A stretch of 55,805 nucleotides of DNA from an uncultured Campylobacter sp. GTDB lineage: Bacteria > Campylobacterota > Campylobacteria > Campylobacterales > Campylobacteraceae. Under the pieces are notes generated by a model, which worked only from the letters and a program-made list of their open reading frames with translations, was not told the origin of the DNA and did no database searches. Each line of letters begins with the position of its first letter. Within the stretch, counting starts at the first letter, position 1. A program made the translations under genes and the position numbers. Below, one piece after another: positions 24,310 through 33,887 of this stretch. The stretch lies in assembly GCF_963526985.1 (NCBI RefSeq), contig NZ_CAURPW010000012.1, positions 1-55,805 on the forward strand, given 5' to 3'.

Positions 24310-24693
24310 ATGAAAAAATATATACTAGTCGTGATTTTTGCCCTGCATTGCGCCCTCGGGGACGGTAATTATATAGGTTTTCTTATCGCGCTAAATTTCG
24401 CGGTAGTCTTGGTTTGCGCCGCTTTTCCTTTTATGAAAAAGAATTATATATTTTTGCTACTGCTAGCGCTAAATTTGGCTTTGTATTTCAACGCTATCGA
24501 CACTCCTTTTGAAAAGCCTGAGTTTTGGACGTATCATATACCCGCACTCGCAAACGCGACATACGGCCTAAGCGCTCTAGTTTACGCCTCTGGATTTTTA
24601 GCTTTTGCTCCGCTGGCGGCGTATGTTTATTTTTTGTATTCGCTTTGCGTCGTTATCTGCGCCGTGCGCGAAAAACTCCAAAATTTACGCTAA
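24310..24693 (+). CDS. Small membrane protein of unknown function
   Basis: This 127-residue protein has four probable membrane helices (about 5-20, 22-42, 47-63, 85-118) and few charged residues apart from a basic C-terminus (REKLQNLR). AAAGGGG (24295-24301) precedes the ATG at a usable distance. No family is recognised. It stands between the CDF exporter and lepA with its own upstream gap. Confidence 0.7.
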   Translation: MKKYILVVIFALHCALGDGNYIGFLIALNFAVVLVCAAFPFMKKNYIFLLLLALNLALYFNAIDTPFEKPEFWTYHIPALANATYGLSALVYASGFLAFAPLAAYVYFLYSLCVVICAVREKLQNLR

Positions 24694-24852
24694 ATTTTAC
24701 GGGTCGAGCCCGCGTCAAATTTACTTCAAATCCCCCGCCGTAAAGCCGCCCCGCACCTGTCAAATTTAAACCCATATGCTTAATAAAACATAAATTTACT
24801 CTACTTTAACGAAAATTTTTATACAATCGCGCAAAATTTAACTAGGGACGAC

Positions 24853-26643
24853 ATGAAAAACATCAGAAATTTTAGCATCATCGCTCATATCGACCACGGC
24901 AAAAGTACTCTCGCAGACCGCCTGATCCAGGAGTGCGGAGCCGTCAGCGACCGCGAGATGAGCTCGCAAATCATGGACACGATGGATATCGAAAAAGAGC
25001 GCGGCATCACGATCAAGGCTCAGTCCGTGCGCCTAAACTATGCGCTCGGCGGTGAAAATTTCGTTCTAAATTTGATCGACACTCCGGGCCACGTGGATTT
25101 TAGCTACGAAGTAAGCCGCTCGCTAGCTAGCTGCGAGGGCGCGCTGCTTGTCGTGGACGCTTCTCAGGGCGTAGAGGCGCAAACCATCGCAAACGTCTAT
25201 ATCGCACTAGATAACAACCTAGAAATCATCCCCGTCATAAATAAAATCGACCTCCCGGCAGCAGACCCAGAGCGCGTAAAAAACGAGATCGAGCACGTTA
25301 TAGGGCTTGATTGTAGCGGAGCGATCGAGGTCAGCGCAAAAACGGGTATCGGCATCAAAGAGCTGCTAGAAGCTATCATCACGCGCATTCCCTCCCCCGG
25401 CGGCGACGCGGCAAAACCGCTAAAAACACTCATCTACGACAGCTGGTTTGACAACTATTTGGGCGCGCTGGCTCTCGTGCGGGTCTATGACGGCGAGCTA
25501 AAGAAAAACGACGAAATCCTAGTCATGGGCACGGGCAAAAAACACATCGTGCTAGACCTCATGTATCCAAACCCGATCGCGCCGATAAAAACGGCAAATT
25601 TGAGCGCGGGCGAGGTCGGCATCGTGGTGCTGGGGCTAAAAAACGTCAGCGACGTGCAGGTGGGCGATACGATCACGCTAGCTCGCAATCCAGTAAAAGA
25701 GCCGGTCGGCGGCTTTGAGCGGGCTAAGCCGTTCGTATTTGCGGGACTTTATCCGATCGAAACGGATAAATTTGAAGATCTGCGAGACGCTCTGGATAAA
25801 CTCAAGCTAAACGATAGCTCGATCAGCTACGAGCCGGAAACCTCGGTCGCGCTTGGGTTTGGCTTTCGCGTCGGATTTTTAGGGCTATTGCATATGGAGG
25901 TTATCAAGGAGCGTTTGGAGCGCGAATTTGACCTTGATCTCATCGCCACGGCTCCGACCGTGACCTACGAAGTCGTGCAAACCGACGGTCAAATTTTACG
26001 CATCCAAAACCCGAGCCAACTCCCGCCTGTCAATAAAATCGAGCATATCAAAGAACCCTACGTCAAAGCCACGATCATCACTCCAAGCGAGTTTTTGGGC
26101 AACATCATCACGCTGCTAAACAACCGCCGCGCCGTGCAGACCAAGATGGACTACATCACGCCCGAGCGCGTGCTGCTCGAGTACGACATCCCGATGAACG
26201 AGATCGTGATGGACTTTTACGACAAGCTAAAATCAAGCACCAAAGGCTACGCGAGCTTTGACTACGAGCCTAGCGACTACCGCGCGGGCGATCTAGTCAA
26301 GCTTGATATCAAGGTCGCGGGCGAGACCGTAGATGCGCTCTCCATCATCGTGCCAGAAAGTAAAGCCCAGTCCAAAGGACGCGACTTCGTAAAAGCGATG
26401 AAAGAGATCGTGCCGCGCCAGCTCTTTGAGGTGGCGATACAAGCTAGCATCGGCAACAAAGTCATCGCGCGCGAAACGGTAAAATCTATGGGCAAAAACG
26501 TAACCGCCAAGTGCTACGGCGGCGATATCACGCGCAAGCGTAAGCTACTCGAAAAGCAAAAAGAGGGCAAAAAGCGCATGAAAGCCATCGGCAAGGTAAA
26601 TTTGCCGCAAGAAGCGTTTTTAAGCGTTTTAAAAATAGACTAG
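24853..26643 (+). CDS. lepA: Elongation factor 4 (LepA)
   Basis: This 596-residue translational GTPase has G1 AHIDHGKST (11-19), G3 DTPGHVDFSYEV (76-87), G4 NKID, and the LepA-specific C-terminal domain (GDITRKRKLLEKQKEGKKRM). It back-translocates or remodels stalled ribosomes, especially under ionic or cold stress. Length and all signatures are standard. It appears monocistronic. Confidence 0.98.
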   Translation: MKNIRNFSIIAHIDHGKSTLADRLIQECGAVSDREMSSQIMDTMDIEKERGITIKAQSVRLNYALGGENFVLNLIDTPGHVDFSYEVSRSLASCEGALLVVDASQGVEAQTIANVYIALDNNLEIIPVINKIDLPAADPERVKNEIEHVIGLDCSGAIEVSAKTGIGIKELLEAIITRIPSPGGDAAKPLKTLIYDSWFDNYLGALALVRVYDGELKKNDEILVMGTGKKHIVLDLMYPNPIAPIKTANLSAGEVGIVVLGLKNVSDVQVGDTITLARNPVKEPVGGFERAKPFVFAGLYPIETDKFEDLRDALDKLKLNDSSISYEPETSVALGFGFRVGFLGLLHMEVIKERLEREFDLDLIATAPTVTYEVVQTDGQILRIQNPSQLPPVNKIEHIKEPYVKATIITPSEFLGNIITLLNNRRAVQTKMDYITPERVLLEYDIPMNEIVMDFYDKLKSSTKGYASFDYEPSDYRAGDLVKLDIKVAGETVDALSIIVPESKAQSKGRDFVKAMKEIVPRQLFEVAIQASIGNKVIARETVKSMGKNVTAKCYGGDITRKRKLLEKQKEGKKRMKAIGKVNLPQEAFLSVLKID

Positions 26644-27185
26644 ACCTGCTTTTACGTTTAAATTTAGAGTCAATTTTAGCTAAATTTGCAAATTTTGACT
26701 CCAAATTTCAGCCAACCGAACCTGCATTTTGATAGCGCTAAATTTAGACCAAATAAAACCACGCTTTGCATCAGCAAAACAATCTCGCCGCATCCCGCGC
26801 GCAACAACTACAGGGGGCTTGATAGGAAGCAGCGATGCTTCGTAAGTAGTCTGTTTGCGATGATGAGCCGCAGGCAAAATAAACCCCTGCACCTCTCAAA
26901 GAAAAGAGATTTACTACGCTCATAGTCGCTTCTTAGAAAGCCGCAAACGCAGAGCGCGAAGCAGGCGAAGCGCGCGCCTCTAACAAAAACGCAATAGCAT
27001 CAAATTTGACGCTTTTAAGGCTATAATCCGGTCGCATAAAATTTAAGCTTAAATTTGCAGCCCACGTAAAAGCTCTCCACCGAGTAAATTTAAAATTTTT
27101 CCTAAATTTTCCTCAAATTTGGAAATTCATCTCAAATTTGGATAGAATTTTGCTTATTGGATTTAAATTTTACGAAAGGATTTTC
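26644..27185. other. Intergenic region after lepA
   Basis: About 540 bp with no supported gene. A 12-base direct repeat CTCAAATTTGGA occurs at 27112-27123 and 27131-27142, next to a TAGAAT -10-like box at 27142-27147 that probably serves the lipoprotein gene at 27186. The GC-rich central part (26810-26980) is not recognisable. Confidence 0.5.
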
Positions 27186-27869
27186 ATGAAAAAACTAGCA
27201 TATTTACTTGCCGCGCTCGTTCTAGCCGGTTGCGGAGGCTCGACTCAGATAGTTCAAAACGTCCAAATAGGCGCAGACGCCAAAGGCTACAAAGAAGTGA
27301 TGCGTATCAAAGCAGACTGCTCCTCGTGCGCTAGCGGCGGCCAAGACATCAAGATAAACGGCACGGACTACACCGGCGATGTCGCGATAAAATGCTGCAT
27401 CGCTCAAAGCAGGATCGACACGGGTGCGGCTATCAAAAAAGTCTATATCCACAAAATAGCCGACGAAAGAGCAGCTGATAGCGGCATAAAATTTATCTCT
27501 AAAAACGGTGCGAAAATGCTCTATACAAAAGAGCGCCTTGAAAAGCTTTTTCATCTTTTCTTGCAAGACGAGCTGCTAAACCGCGGCATTATGGTCGTGG
27601 ATAGCCAGACCTCGCCTTACACCTACCGCGTGGATTTTGCATTTACCGACTACGCGGCGTCGTATAGCGAGCCGTCGCAGTATCTAAGCGCTGCGATGAA
27701 AGGCAAACTAGGCGTCAAAAACATAAACAAAACCCGCGTGCTAAATATCTCCACCAGACAAGATGTGCGCAAGCTCGAGGCAGAGGATACGCAGGACTTT
27801 AACCTCTATGTCTACCTTCTGGTTAAACAAGCCGCCAACAAAGCCGCCGAAGAAATCTCGAAACTATAA
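27186..27869 (+). CDS. Lipoprotein of unknown function
   Basis: ATG 27186 with AAAGGA upstream is preferred over the frame's earlier ATG (27138), because it gives a proper lipoprotein signal MKKLAYLLAALVLAGCGGS with lipobox LAGC. The mature part contains a CSSCASGG pair and CC dipeptide (about residues 42-76), then an ABC-transporter-auxiliary or LptE-like alternation (LHLFLQDELLNRGIMVVD, YRVDFAFTDYA). It is probably outer-membrane anchored. It is followed after 9 bp by a second lipoprotein gene, suggesting they work together. Family uncertain. Confidence 0.8.
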   Translation: MKKLAYLLAALVLAGCGGSTQIVQNVQIGADAKGYKEVMRIKADCSSCASGGQDIKINGTDYTGDVAIKCCIAQSRIDTGAAIKKVYIHKIADERAADSGIKFISKNGAKMLYTKERLEKLFHLFLQDELLNRGIMVVDSQTSPYTYRVDFAFTDYAASYSEPSQYLSAAMKGKLGVKNINKTRVLNISTRQDVRKLEAEDTQDFNLYVYLLVKQAANKAAEEISKL

Positions 27870-27878
27870 AGGAAAAAT

Positions 27879-28439
27879 ATGAAAAATTTAGCTTTTTTCG
27901 CCCTTGCCGCCGCGCTTTTTGCCGCAGTCATGAGCGGATGTTCGCAGCGCAGTTCGGTGTTAAATTTAACCCCGTATCAATCAACCTCAAATCAGATGGG
28001 CTACCAAAAAAATATCCGTATAAATAGCATCGAGGACGCTCGCGCCAACAAAAGCATCGTCGCCACGATCACGGGCAGTAACGGCGACGTCAAAGAGTAC
28101 GTCACGCTGCAAAATAGCATAGAAAGCTGGCTACAAGACGGCCTTAGCACCGAGCTAAAGCGCCTGGGTGCAAATTTGAGCGACTTTGGCGATATCGTCG
28201 TGGACGTGAGGATCGTCGAGCTTAAAGCAAATCTAAGCGGCTACTCCACGGATAATCTAAAAGGCTCGGCAAAGCTTGCGATAACGGTGCACAGAGGCGA
28301 TCAGACTATCACCAAAAACGTCTCGCAGGAGCAGACTAAATTTGCCCCGATCCATACGAGCGGCGCGTTTAAGAGCTTTTTTGACGAGCTACTGCAAGAC
28401 ATCGTAAAACGCGCGGCGATCCAGATCCTAAAAAGCTGA
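27879..28439 (+). CDS. YajG-like lipoprotein
   Basis: The 186-residue protein has a lipoprotein signal MKNLAFFALAAALFAAVMSGCSQ (lipobox MSGC). The mature domain has the YajG-type pattern: VLNLTPYQS, then INSIEDARANKSIVATI, then WLQDGLSTELKRLGA and the closing VNSQ..F repeat-like segments. YajG lipoproteins are envelope proteins of unknown role. It overlaps the comF-like gene by one base (TGATG) and follows another lipoprotein by 9 bp, so all three are one transcript. Confidence 0.78.
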   Translation: MKNLAFFALAAALFAAVMSGCSQRSSVLNLTPYQSTSNQMGYQKNIRINSIEDARANKSIVATITGSNGDVKEYVTLQNSIESWLQDGLSTELKRLGANLSDFGDIVVDVRIVELKANLSGYSTDNLKGSAKLAITVHRGDQTITKNVSQEQTKFAPIHTSGAFKSFFDELLQDIVKRAAIQILKS

Positions 28440-29011
28440 TGAGATGTGCTAACTGCGGGCATCTGAGCCTAGCCGTGATCTGTAAAATTTGCAAAGATCA
28501 CCTGCTCTCCTCGCCCGCAAGGACGCGCGTTTTGGACGGCGATTTTAAAATTTACAGCTTTTTTGACTACTCCGAGATTAAAAATTTACTCCACTCAAAG
28601 CACCTATTTCACGGCTCTTTCGTTTACGGCGCGCTCGCAAATTTGAGTTTTAAGATTTTTGCTAGCAAATTTAGCTTCGGCTCTCCCGTAAACGCCGTGC
28701 CGATCGACGATAGAGCGACTAGCGGCTACTCGCATACGGCAATCTTGGCTCGCGCGTTAAAAAGCGCGGAAATCCGTCCGCTTTACGCCTGTTTGCACGC
28801 AGGCTCAAACGTCAGCTATCACGGCAAAGACCTGGCCTTTCGCCTAAAAAATCCGCGAAATTTTAAGCTCTTAAAAACGCCTAAATTTCCCGTTATCTTG
28901 ATAGATGATATCGTGACGACGGGCACTACGATAGATGAAGCCAGACGGACGCTACAAAAAGCCGGCTGCGAGGTGCTTTTTGCGCTGACGCTTGCGGATG
29001 TGAGGTATTAA
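28439..29011 (+). CDS. ComF-family phosphoribosyltransferase-like protein
   Basis: This 190-residue protein opens with a zinc-ribbon MRCANCGHLSLAVICKIC (two CxxC pairs) and ends with the PRPP-binding loop PVILIDDIVTTGTTIDEARR (about 154-173). This arrangement defines ComF, which in naturally competent bacteria helps process incoming single-stranded DNA. Campylobacter are competent, so a DNA-uptake role is reasonable. The start overlaps the previous stop by one base. Slightly shorter than typical ComF (200-240). Confidence 0.88.
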   Translation: MRCANCGHLSLAVICKICKDHLLSSPARTRVLDGDFKIYSFFDYSEIKNLLHSKHLFHGSFVYGALANLSFKIFASKFSFGSPVNAVPIDDRATSGYSHTAILARALKSAEIRPLYACLHAGSNVSYHGKDLAFRLKNPRNFKLLKTPKFPVILIDDIVTTGTTIDEARRTLQKAGCEVLFALTLADVRY

Positions 29012-29066
29012 ATTAAATTTTAATCAAATTTAAGCTAGAATCAGGCAGTAAATTTTAAGGATAAAA

Positions 29067-31688
29067 ATGGAAGAAAATCTACTCAATCAAAATCAAGACA
29101 TCCAAGCCGTCGATATCGAAGAGTCGATAAAAACGAGCTACCTCGACTACTCGATGAGCGTCATCGTCGGTCGCGCCCTACCCGATGCTAGAGACGGTCT
29201 AAAGCCCGTTCATAGACGTATCCTATACGCGATGAACAACCTCGGGGTCGGCAGCCGCAGCCCGTACATGAAGTCCGCTCGTATCGTGGGCGACGTCATC
29301 GGTAAGTACCACCCGCACGGCGATACGGCAGTTTACGATGCGCTCGTGCGTATGGCCCAGAAATTTTCCATGCGCTATCCGGCGGTCGACGGCCAAGGAA
29401 ACTTCGGCTCCATCGACGGCGACGGCGCAGCTGCTATGCGTTATACAGAAGCCAGGATGACTAATCTCACCGAAGAAATTTTACGCGATATCGAAAAAGA
29501 CACGGTTGATTTTATCCCAAACTACGACGACAGAGAGACAGAGCCAGACGTCCTACCTAGCCGCGTACCAAATTTGCTGCTAAACGGCTCTAGCGGTATC
29601 GCCGTCGGTATGGCGACGAATATCCCGCCGCACAGCCTTGATGAGCTAATCGACGGGCTTTTACTCGTGCTTGAAAATAAAAACACAACGCTAGAAGAGG
29701 TGATGCAGTATATAAAAGGGCCTGATTTCCCGACGGGCGGGATAATATTTGGCAAAAAAGGCATCATCGAGGCCTACCGCACGGGACGCGGCCGCGTGAA
29801 ACTACGCGCCAAAACCCACATCGAAAAAAAGCCGAACAAAGACGTCATCGTGGTAGATGAGCTACCGTATCAGACGAACAAAGCCCGCCTCATCGAGCAG
29901 ATCGCCGAGCTGGTTAAAGAAAAACAGATCGAAGGTATCAGCGAGGTGCGCGACGAGTCCGATAAGGACGGCATCCGCGTCGTCATCGAGCTAAAACGCG
30001 ACGCGATGAGCGACATCGTGCTAAACAATCTCTTTAAATCCACGACGATGGAAAGCACGTTTGGCGTCATAATGCTTGCGATAAACAACAAAGAGCCGAA
30101 GGTATTTAACCTAATCGAGCTTTTGAAGCTATTTTTAAATCACAGAAAAACAGTCATCATCCGCCGCACGATATTTGATCTAGAAAAAGCCCGCGCTAGA
30201 GCGCATATTTTAGAGGGCTTAAAGATCGCGCTAGATAATATCGACGAGGTAATCGAACTCATCAAAAATAGCGCCGACACTCCGAGCGCTCGCGAGGGCT
30301 TGGTGGCGAAATTCGGTCTTAGCGAGCTACAAGCAAACGCGATCCTAGATATGAGGCTAAGCAAGCTAACGGGTTTAGAGCGCGAGAAACTAGAGGCCGA
30401 GCTAGCCGAGCTGATGGCCGAGATCGCGCGCCTTGATGAAATTTTAAAGAGCGAAACCTTGCTAGAAAAACTAATCAAAGACGAGCTGCTTGAGATAAAA
30501 AATAAATTTAAAGTGCCGCGCATCACCGAGATCGTAGACGACTACGACGATATCGACATCGAGGACCTCATCCCTAACGAAAACATGGTCGTAACCATCA
30601 CGCACCGAGGCTACATCAAGCGCGTGCCGAGCAAGCAGTACGAGAAGCAAAAACGCGGCGGCAAAGGTAAGGTTGCGGTAACTACGTACGACGACGACTT
30701 CATCGAGAGCTTCTTTACGAGCAACACTCACGATACGCTGATGTTCGTGACCGACCGCGGACAGCTCTACTGGCTCAAAGTCTATAAGATCCCTGAAGGA
30801 AGCCGCACGGCAAAAGGCAAAGCGGTAGTAAATCTCATCCAGCTACAGCCTGACGAAAAGATCAAGGCAATCATCCCGACGACTGATTTTGCCCAGAGTA
30901 AATCGCTCGCGTTTTTCACTAAAAACGGCATCGTAAAACGCACGAATTTGAGCGAATTTAAAAATATCCGCTCCATCGGCGTGCGCGCCATCAACCTAGA
31001 CGAGAACGACGAGCTAGTAACGGCTCTAATCGTAGAAGGCGAGGAAGAGCCGATAAATCTAATTGACGAGCTTGGCGTTGAAACCGAGATAAACGAGATA
31101 GAGGCGATAGAGGCTCAGATCGACGAAGAAAATAGTGAGGAAAACGACGAGAACGCGGCCGAAGGAAGCGACGACAGCGAAAAGATGCTATTTATCGTGA
31201 CCAAAAAGGGAATGTGCCTCAAATTTAAACTCAGCAAAGTCCGCCAGATGGGCAGAACGGCTCGCGGCGTGACGGGTATTAAATTTAAAGAAGCGGGCGA
31301 CGAGGTCGTAGGCGCGGCCGTCATCGAAAGCAACGAGCAAGAAGTGCTAAGCATATCTCAAAAAGGTATCGGCAAACGCACGACCGCTGACGAATACCGC
31401 CTAACAAATCGCGGCGGCAAGGGCGTGATCTGCATGAAGCTAACAAATCGTACCGGCGATCTAATCGGCGTCGTAATGGTCGATGACGAACAAGATCTGA
31501 TGGCTCTAACCTCAAGCGGCAAGATGATACGCGTCGATATGCAAAGCATCCGCAAAGCAGGCCGAAACACCAGCGGCGTCATCGTAGTAAACGTAGACGG
31601 CGACGACGTAGTTAGTATCGCTAAATGCCCTAAAGCCGAGGAAGACGGCGAAGATATTGGCGAAGAGACGCTAGAAAATTTAGAATGA
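29067..31688 (+). CDS. gyrA: DNA gyrase subunit A
   Basis: The 873-residue protein has the gyrase breakage-reunion domain with catalytic Tyr126 in AAMRYTEARM, and the quinolone-determining stretch GKYHPHGDTAVYDAL. Its Thr87 corresponds to C. jejuni Thr86; it is the wild-type, susceptible-type residue. C-terminal beta-pinwheel repeats include the GyrA box QKRGGKGK (about 529-536). An acidic insert rich in Glu/Asp/Asn (about 675-710) and an acidic tail distinguish it. Together with GyrB it introduces negative supercoils. Monocistronic by appearance; AAGGATAAA is the ribosome site. Confidence 0.98.
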   Translation: MEENLLNQNQDIQAVDIEESIKTSYLDYSMSVIVGRALPDARDGLKPVHRRILYAMNNLGVGSRSPYMKSARIVGDVIGKYHPHGDTAVYDALVRMAQKFSMRYPAVDGQGNFGSIDGDGAAAMRYTEARMTNLTEEILRDIEKDTVDFIPNYDDRETEPDVLPSRVPNLLLNGSSGIAVGMATNIPPHSLDELIDGLLLVLENKNTTLEEVMQYIKGPDFPTGGIIFGKKGIIEAYRTGRGRVKLRAKTHIEKKPNKDVIVVDELPYQTNKARLIEQIAELVKEKQIEGISEVRDESDKDGIRVVIELKRDAMSDIVLNNLFKSTTMESTFGVIMLAINNKEPKVFNLIELLKLFLNHRKTVIIRRTIFDLEKARARAHILEGLKIALDNIDEVIELIKNSADTPSAREGLVAKFGLSELQANAILDMRLSKLTGLEREKLEAELAELMAEIARLDEILKSETLLEKLIKDELLEIKNKFKVPRITEIVDDYDDIDIEDLIPNENMVVTITHRGYIKRVPSKQYEKQKRGGKGKVAVTTYDDDFIESFFTSNTHDTLMFVTDRGQLYWLKVYKIPEGSRTAKGKAVVNLIQLQPDEKIKAIIPTTDFAQSKSLAFFTKNGIVKRTNLSEFKNIRSIGVRAINLDENDELVTALIVEGEEEPINLIDELGVETEINEIEAIEAQIDEENSEENDENAAEGSDDSEKMLFIVTKKGMCLKFKLSKVRQMGRTARGVTGIKFKEAGDEVVGAAVIESNEQEVLSISQKGIGKRTTADEYRLTNRGGKGVICMKLTNRTGDLIGVVMVDDEQDLMALTSSGKMIRVDMQSIRKAGRNTSGVIVVNVDGDDVVSIAKCPKAEEDGEDIGEETLENLE

Positions 31689-31753
31689 ATTTAGTGCTTT
31701 TGGAATACAATTTGCTCTAAAATGAAAACCAAATCAAATTTAAAGGATTAAGA

Positions 31754-32239
31754 ATGAAGAAAATCGCATTCGCAGTTTTTGCCGTCACTGCTTTTTTAGT
31801 CAGCGGCTGCTCTAAAAAATCGGTTGAGCCAAAGCAAGAGGTCGTCATCCAAAAAGTCGATAAAGAAGACATCAGAAACGTGATGAAACAAGAAAAGATG
31901 ATATACGATCTTGAGCCGGTAGATGCGATATTTAGCGCAGTAGGCGAAGGCATAGCCCCAACAAACGTCGTATCTCACGCCCAAGCTCTAGCTCTAGCCA
32001 AACGCGCTGCCATTATAGACGGCTACAGACAGCTAACCGAAAAATTATACGGCGTTAAAATCACATCAAAAGATACCGTTCGCGACGCGATCCTTAGAGA
32101 CTCCAGCATCACAGCCCAAGTCGCAGGCCTAATCAAAAACGCGGCTATCATCGAGCAGGACTTTAAAGACGGGCTTTATCGCGTCAGAATGGAAATGAAA
32201 ATAGACCAAAACAAGTGGCAAGAAATTTTTGCTTATTGA
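31754..32239 (+). CDS. LPP20-family lipoprotein
   Basis: This 161-residue protein has a lipoprotein signal ending FLVSGCSKKS. The mature domain matches LPP20/lipoprotein-20 of Epsilonproteobacteria: AVGEGIAPTNVVSHAQALAL, AKRAAIIDGYRQLTEKLYGV, and IIEQDFKDGLYRVRMEMK. In Helicobacter and Campylobacter these proteins are envelope lipoproteins, some linked to the flagellar outer-membrane disks (FlgP-like). Its neighbour flgR fits a motility link. It overlaps the next gene by 25 bp. Confidence 0.88.
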   Translation: MKKIAFAVFAVTAFLVSGCSKKSVEPKQEVVIQKVDKEDIRNVMKQEKMIYDLEPVDAIFSAVGEGIAPTNVVSHAQALALAKRAAIIDGYRQLTEKLYGVKITSKDTVRDAILRDSSITAQVAGLIKNAAIIEQDFKDGLYRVRMEMKIDQNKWQEIFAY

Positions 32240-32706
32240 TTGCCGCTACGGCGCTTCTCTACGGCTCGGAGGAGTTTATCCTCTGGGCTAAATTTTCAGC
32301 TAAAGACAGCTCTGTCATCTACGACAAGATAGCCCTGTCAAAGGCTATGACGCTAAGCGACCCTGACTACGAATATCTATGCGAAATACCGCTACAAACG
32401 CCGCCGCAAGAAGCTCGGCAAGAAAATTTATATTTTTGGCCTAATAATAAGCAAGCTAGCAAGCAGTCAATCTCGCAGGATGAGATCAAAAGGGCATACG
32501 AAAAAAATGCGCTAGAGTTTTTAAATTTACACAAAAACGAGCTTTTCGAGTGCTTTTTGCCTTATAAATTTAAAGTCGAAGATCGCTTCGTACAACGCAA
32601 CAAAAATATGAGCTCCGCAACCGACCTTACGCTATTTCCCGTACGTTTTACTGTAAAATTTAAGCCAAATTCAGCTATCATTAGCGTTTTTAAAAACAAA
32701 AAGTAA
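32215..32706 (+). CDS. Exported protein of unknown function between LPP20 and flgR
   Basis: The longest frame starts at GTG 32215, inside the LPP20 gene, and gives a signal-peptide-like head MARNFCLLIAATALLYGSEE; a TTG at 32236 overlapping the upstream stop is the other candidate but would cut the signal short. The ~145-residue mature part has two lone cysteines (about 57 and 116) and PDYEYLCEIPLQTPPQEARQ. No family is recognised. The overlap with LPP20 and the 11-bp gap to flgR suggest a flagellar-assembly-linked transcript. Confidence 0.75.
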   Translation: MARNFCLLIAATALLYGSEEFILWAKFSAKDSSVIYDKIALSKAMTLSDPDYEYLCEIPLQTPPQEARQENLYFWPNNKQASKQSISQDEIKRAYEKNALEFLNLHKNELFECFLPYKFKVEDRFVQRNKNMSSATDLTLFPVRFTVKFKPNSAIISVFKNKK

Positions 32707-32717
32707 AGAGAGTAAAA

Positions 32718-33887
32718 ATGAACATAGTGATAGTAGAAGACGACATCAATATGCGCAAGTCCCTTGAAATCGCGCTTGGCGAATACAACGATCTAAAAAT
32801 CAAAAGTTATAAAAGCGCGGTCGAGGCTCTCAAAAAAATGGACGAAAATACCGATTTAATTATTACGGATATCAATATGCCTCAAATGGACGGGCTAGAG
32901 TTCATCAAGCGCCTGGAGGGCAAATTTGACGTCATCATCATAACCGGTAACGCCTCGCTAAACAAAGCCATAGAGAGTATGCGTCTTGGCGTAAAGGATT
33001 TTTTAACCAAGCCTTTTGATGTGCAGATGCTTTACGAGGCGATTAAAAGGGTAGAGTTTTTAAAACAAAAAGCTCCGAATATTCACGTAAATTTAACTGA
33101 GGAGCGCACGAGCTCCAGCGTAGATTCTAGCGATTTTGCCGCCAGCTCGCCCGCGCTTGAGTACGCCCTAAATTTAAGCAAGCGCGTCGCAAAAACGGAC
33201 GCTTCGGTGATGCTGATGGGCGAAAGCGGCGTGGGCAAGGAGCTTTTTGCTAAATTTATCCACAAAAACTCGCCGCGCAAAGACGGGCCGTTTATCGCGA
33301 TAAATATGGCCGCGATCCCAGAAAATTTGATAGAAAGCGAGCTTTTTGGCTTTGAAAAAGGGGCATTTACCGACGCTTCGGCTATGAAAAAGGGGCAGTT
33401 TGAGCTAGCCGACGGCGGTACGCTATTTCTAGACGAGATCGGCGAGATGCCTATAAATTTGCAGCCAAAGCTCCTGCGCGCGATCCAGGAGCGCGAGATC
33501 ACGCGCCTTGGTGCGACGAAAAGCATCAAAATCGATGTCCGTATCGTTTCAGCGACCAATGCCGACCTGCCCGAACTCATACAAAGCGGTAAATTTAGAG
33601 AAGATCTGTTTTATCGCCTAAACACCGTTCCCGTTGCCATCCCGCCGCTAAGAGAGCGCAAAGAGGAGATCTTGCCTATCGCGGAGCGTTTTTTAGAGCA
33701 AAGCTGCGGCGAATTCGGCCTTGGGGCGAAACATTTTTCCGAGGCCGCCGTTAAAGAGCTTCAAAAATACGACTTTCCGGGCAATATCCGCGAGCTAATC
33801 TCCGTCGTGCAGCGAGCGGCGATCCTAAGCGAAAGCGAGGAGATACAACCAAGCGATCTTTTTTTGCAAGCTCGCAGCAGAAAGTAG
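32718..33887 (+). CDS. flgR: Sigma54 activator FlgR without DNA-binding domain
   Basis: This 389-residue NtrC-family regulator has a receiver domain (phospho-acceptor Asp51 in LIITDINMPQMDG) and a sigma54-interacting AAA+ domain: Walker A GESGVGKEL (about 165-173), the sigma54 loop GAFTDA in place of GAFTGA, and Walker B GGTLFLDEIGEM. It stops about 20 residues after NIRELISVVQRAAIL, so the usual Fis-type DNA-binding domain is absent, as in Helicobacter pylori FlgR but not C. jejuni FlgR. With the kinase FlgS it would activate RpoN-dependent hook/basal-body genes from solution. The 11-bp gap from the upstream gene carries AAAGAG. Confidence 0.92.
   Translation: MNIVIVEDDINMRKSLEIALGEYNDLKIKSYKSAVEALKKMDENTDLIITDINMPQMDGLEFIKRLEGKFDVIIITGNASLNKAIESMRLGVKDFLTKPFDVQMLYEAIKRVEFLKQKAPNIHVNLTEERTSSSVDSSDFAASSPALEYALNLSKRVAKTDASVMLMGESGVGKELFAKFIHKNSPRKDGPFIAINMAAIPENLIESELFGFEKGAFTDASAMKKGQFELADGGTLFLDEIGEMPINLQPKLLRAIQEREITRLGATKSIKIDVRIVSATNADLPELIQSGKFREDLFYRLNTVPVAIPPLRERKEEILPIAERFLEQSCGEFGLGAKHFSEAAVKELQKYDFPGNIRELISVVQRAAILSESEEIQPSDLFLQARSRK

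Noticed and set aside
29300..29345. Quinolone-resistance mutation in gyrA
   Set aside because: The QRDR reads HPHGDTAVYDAL with the wild-type threonine and aspartate; no resistance substitution is present at the classic positions.
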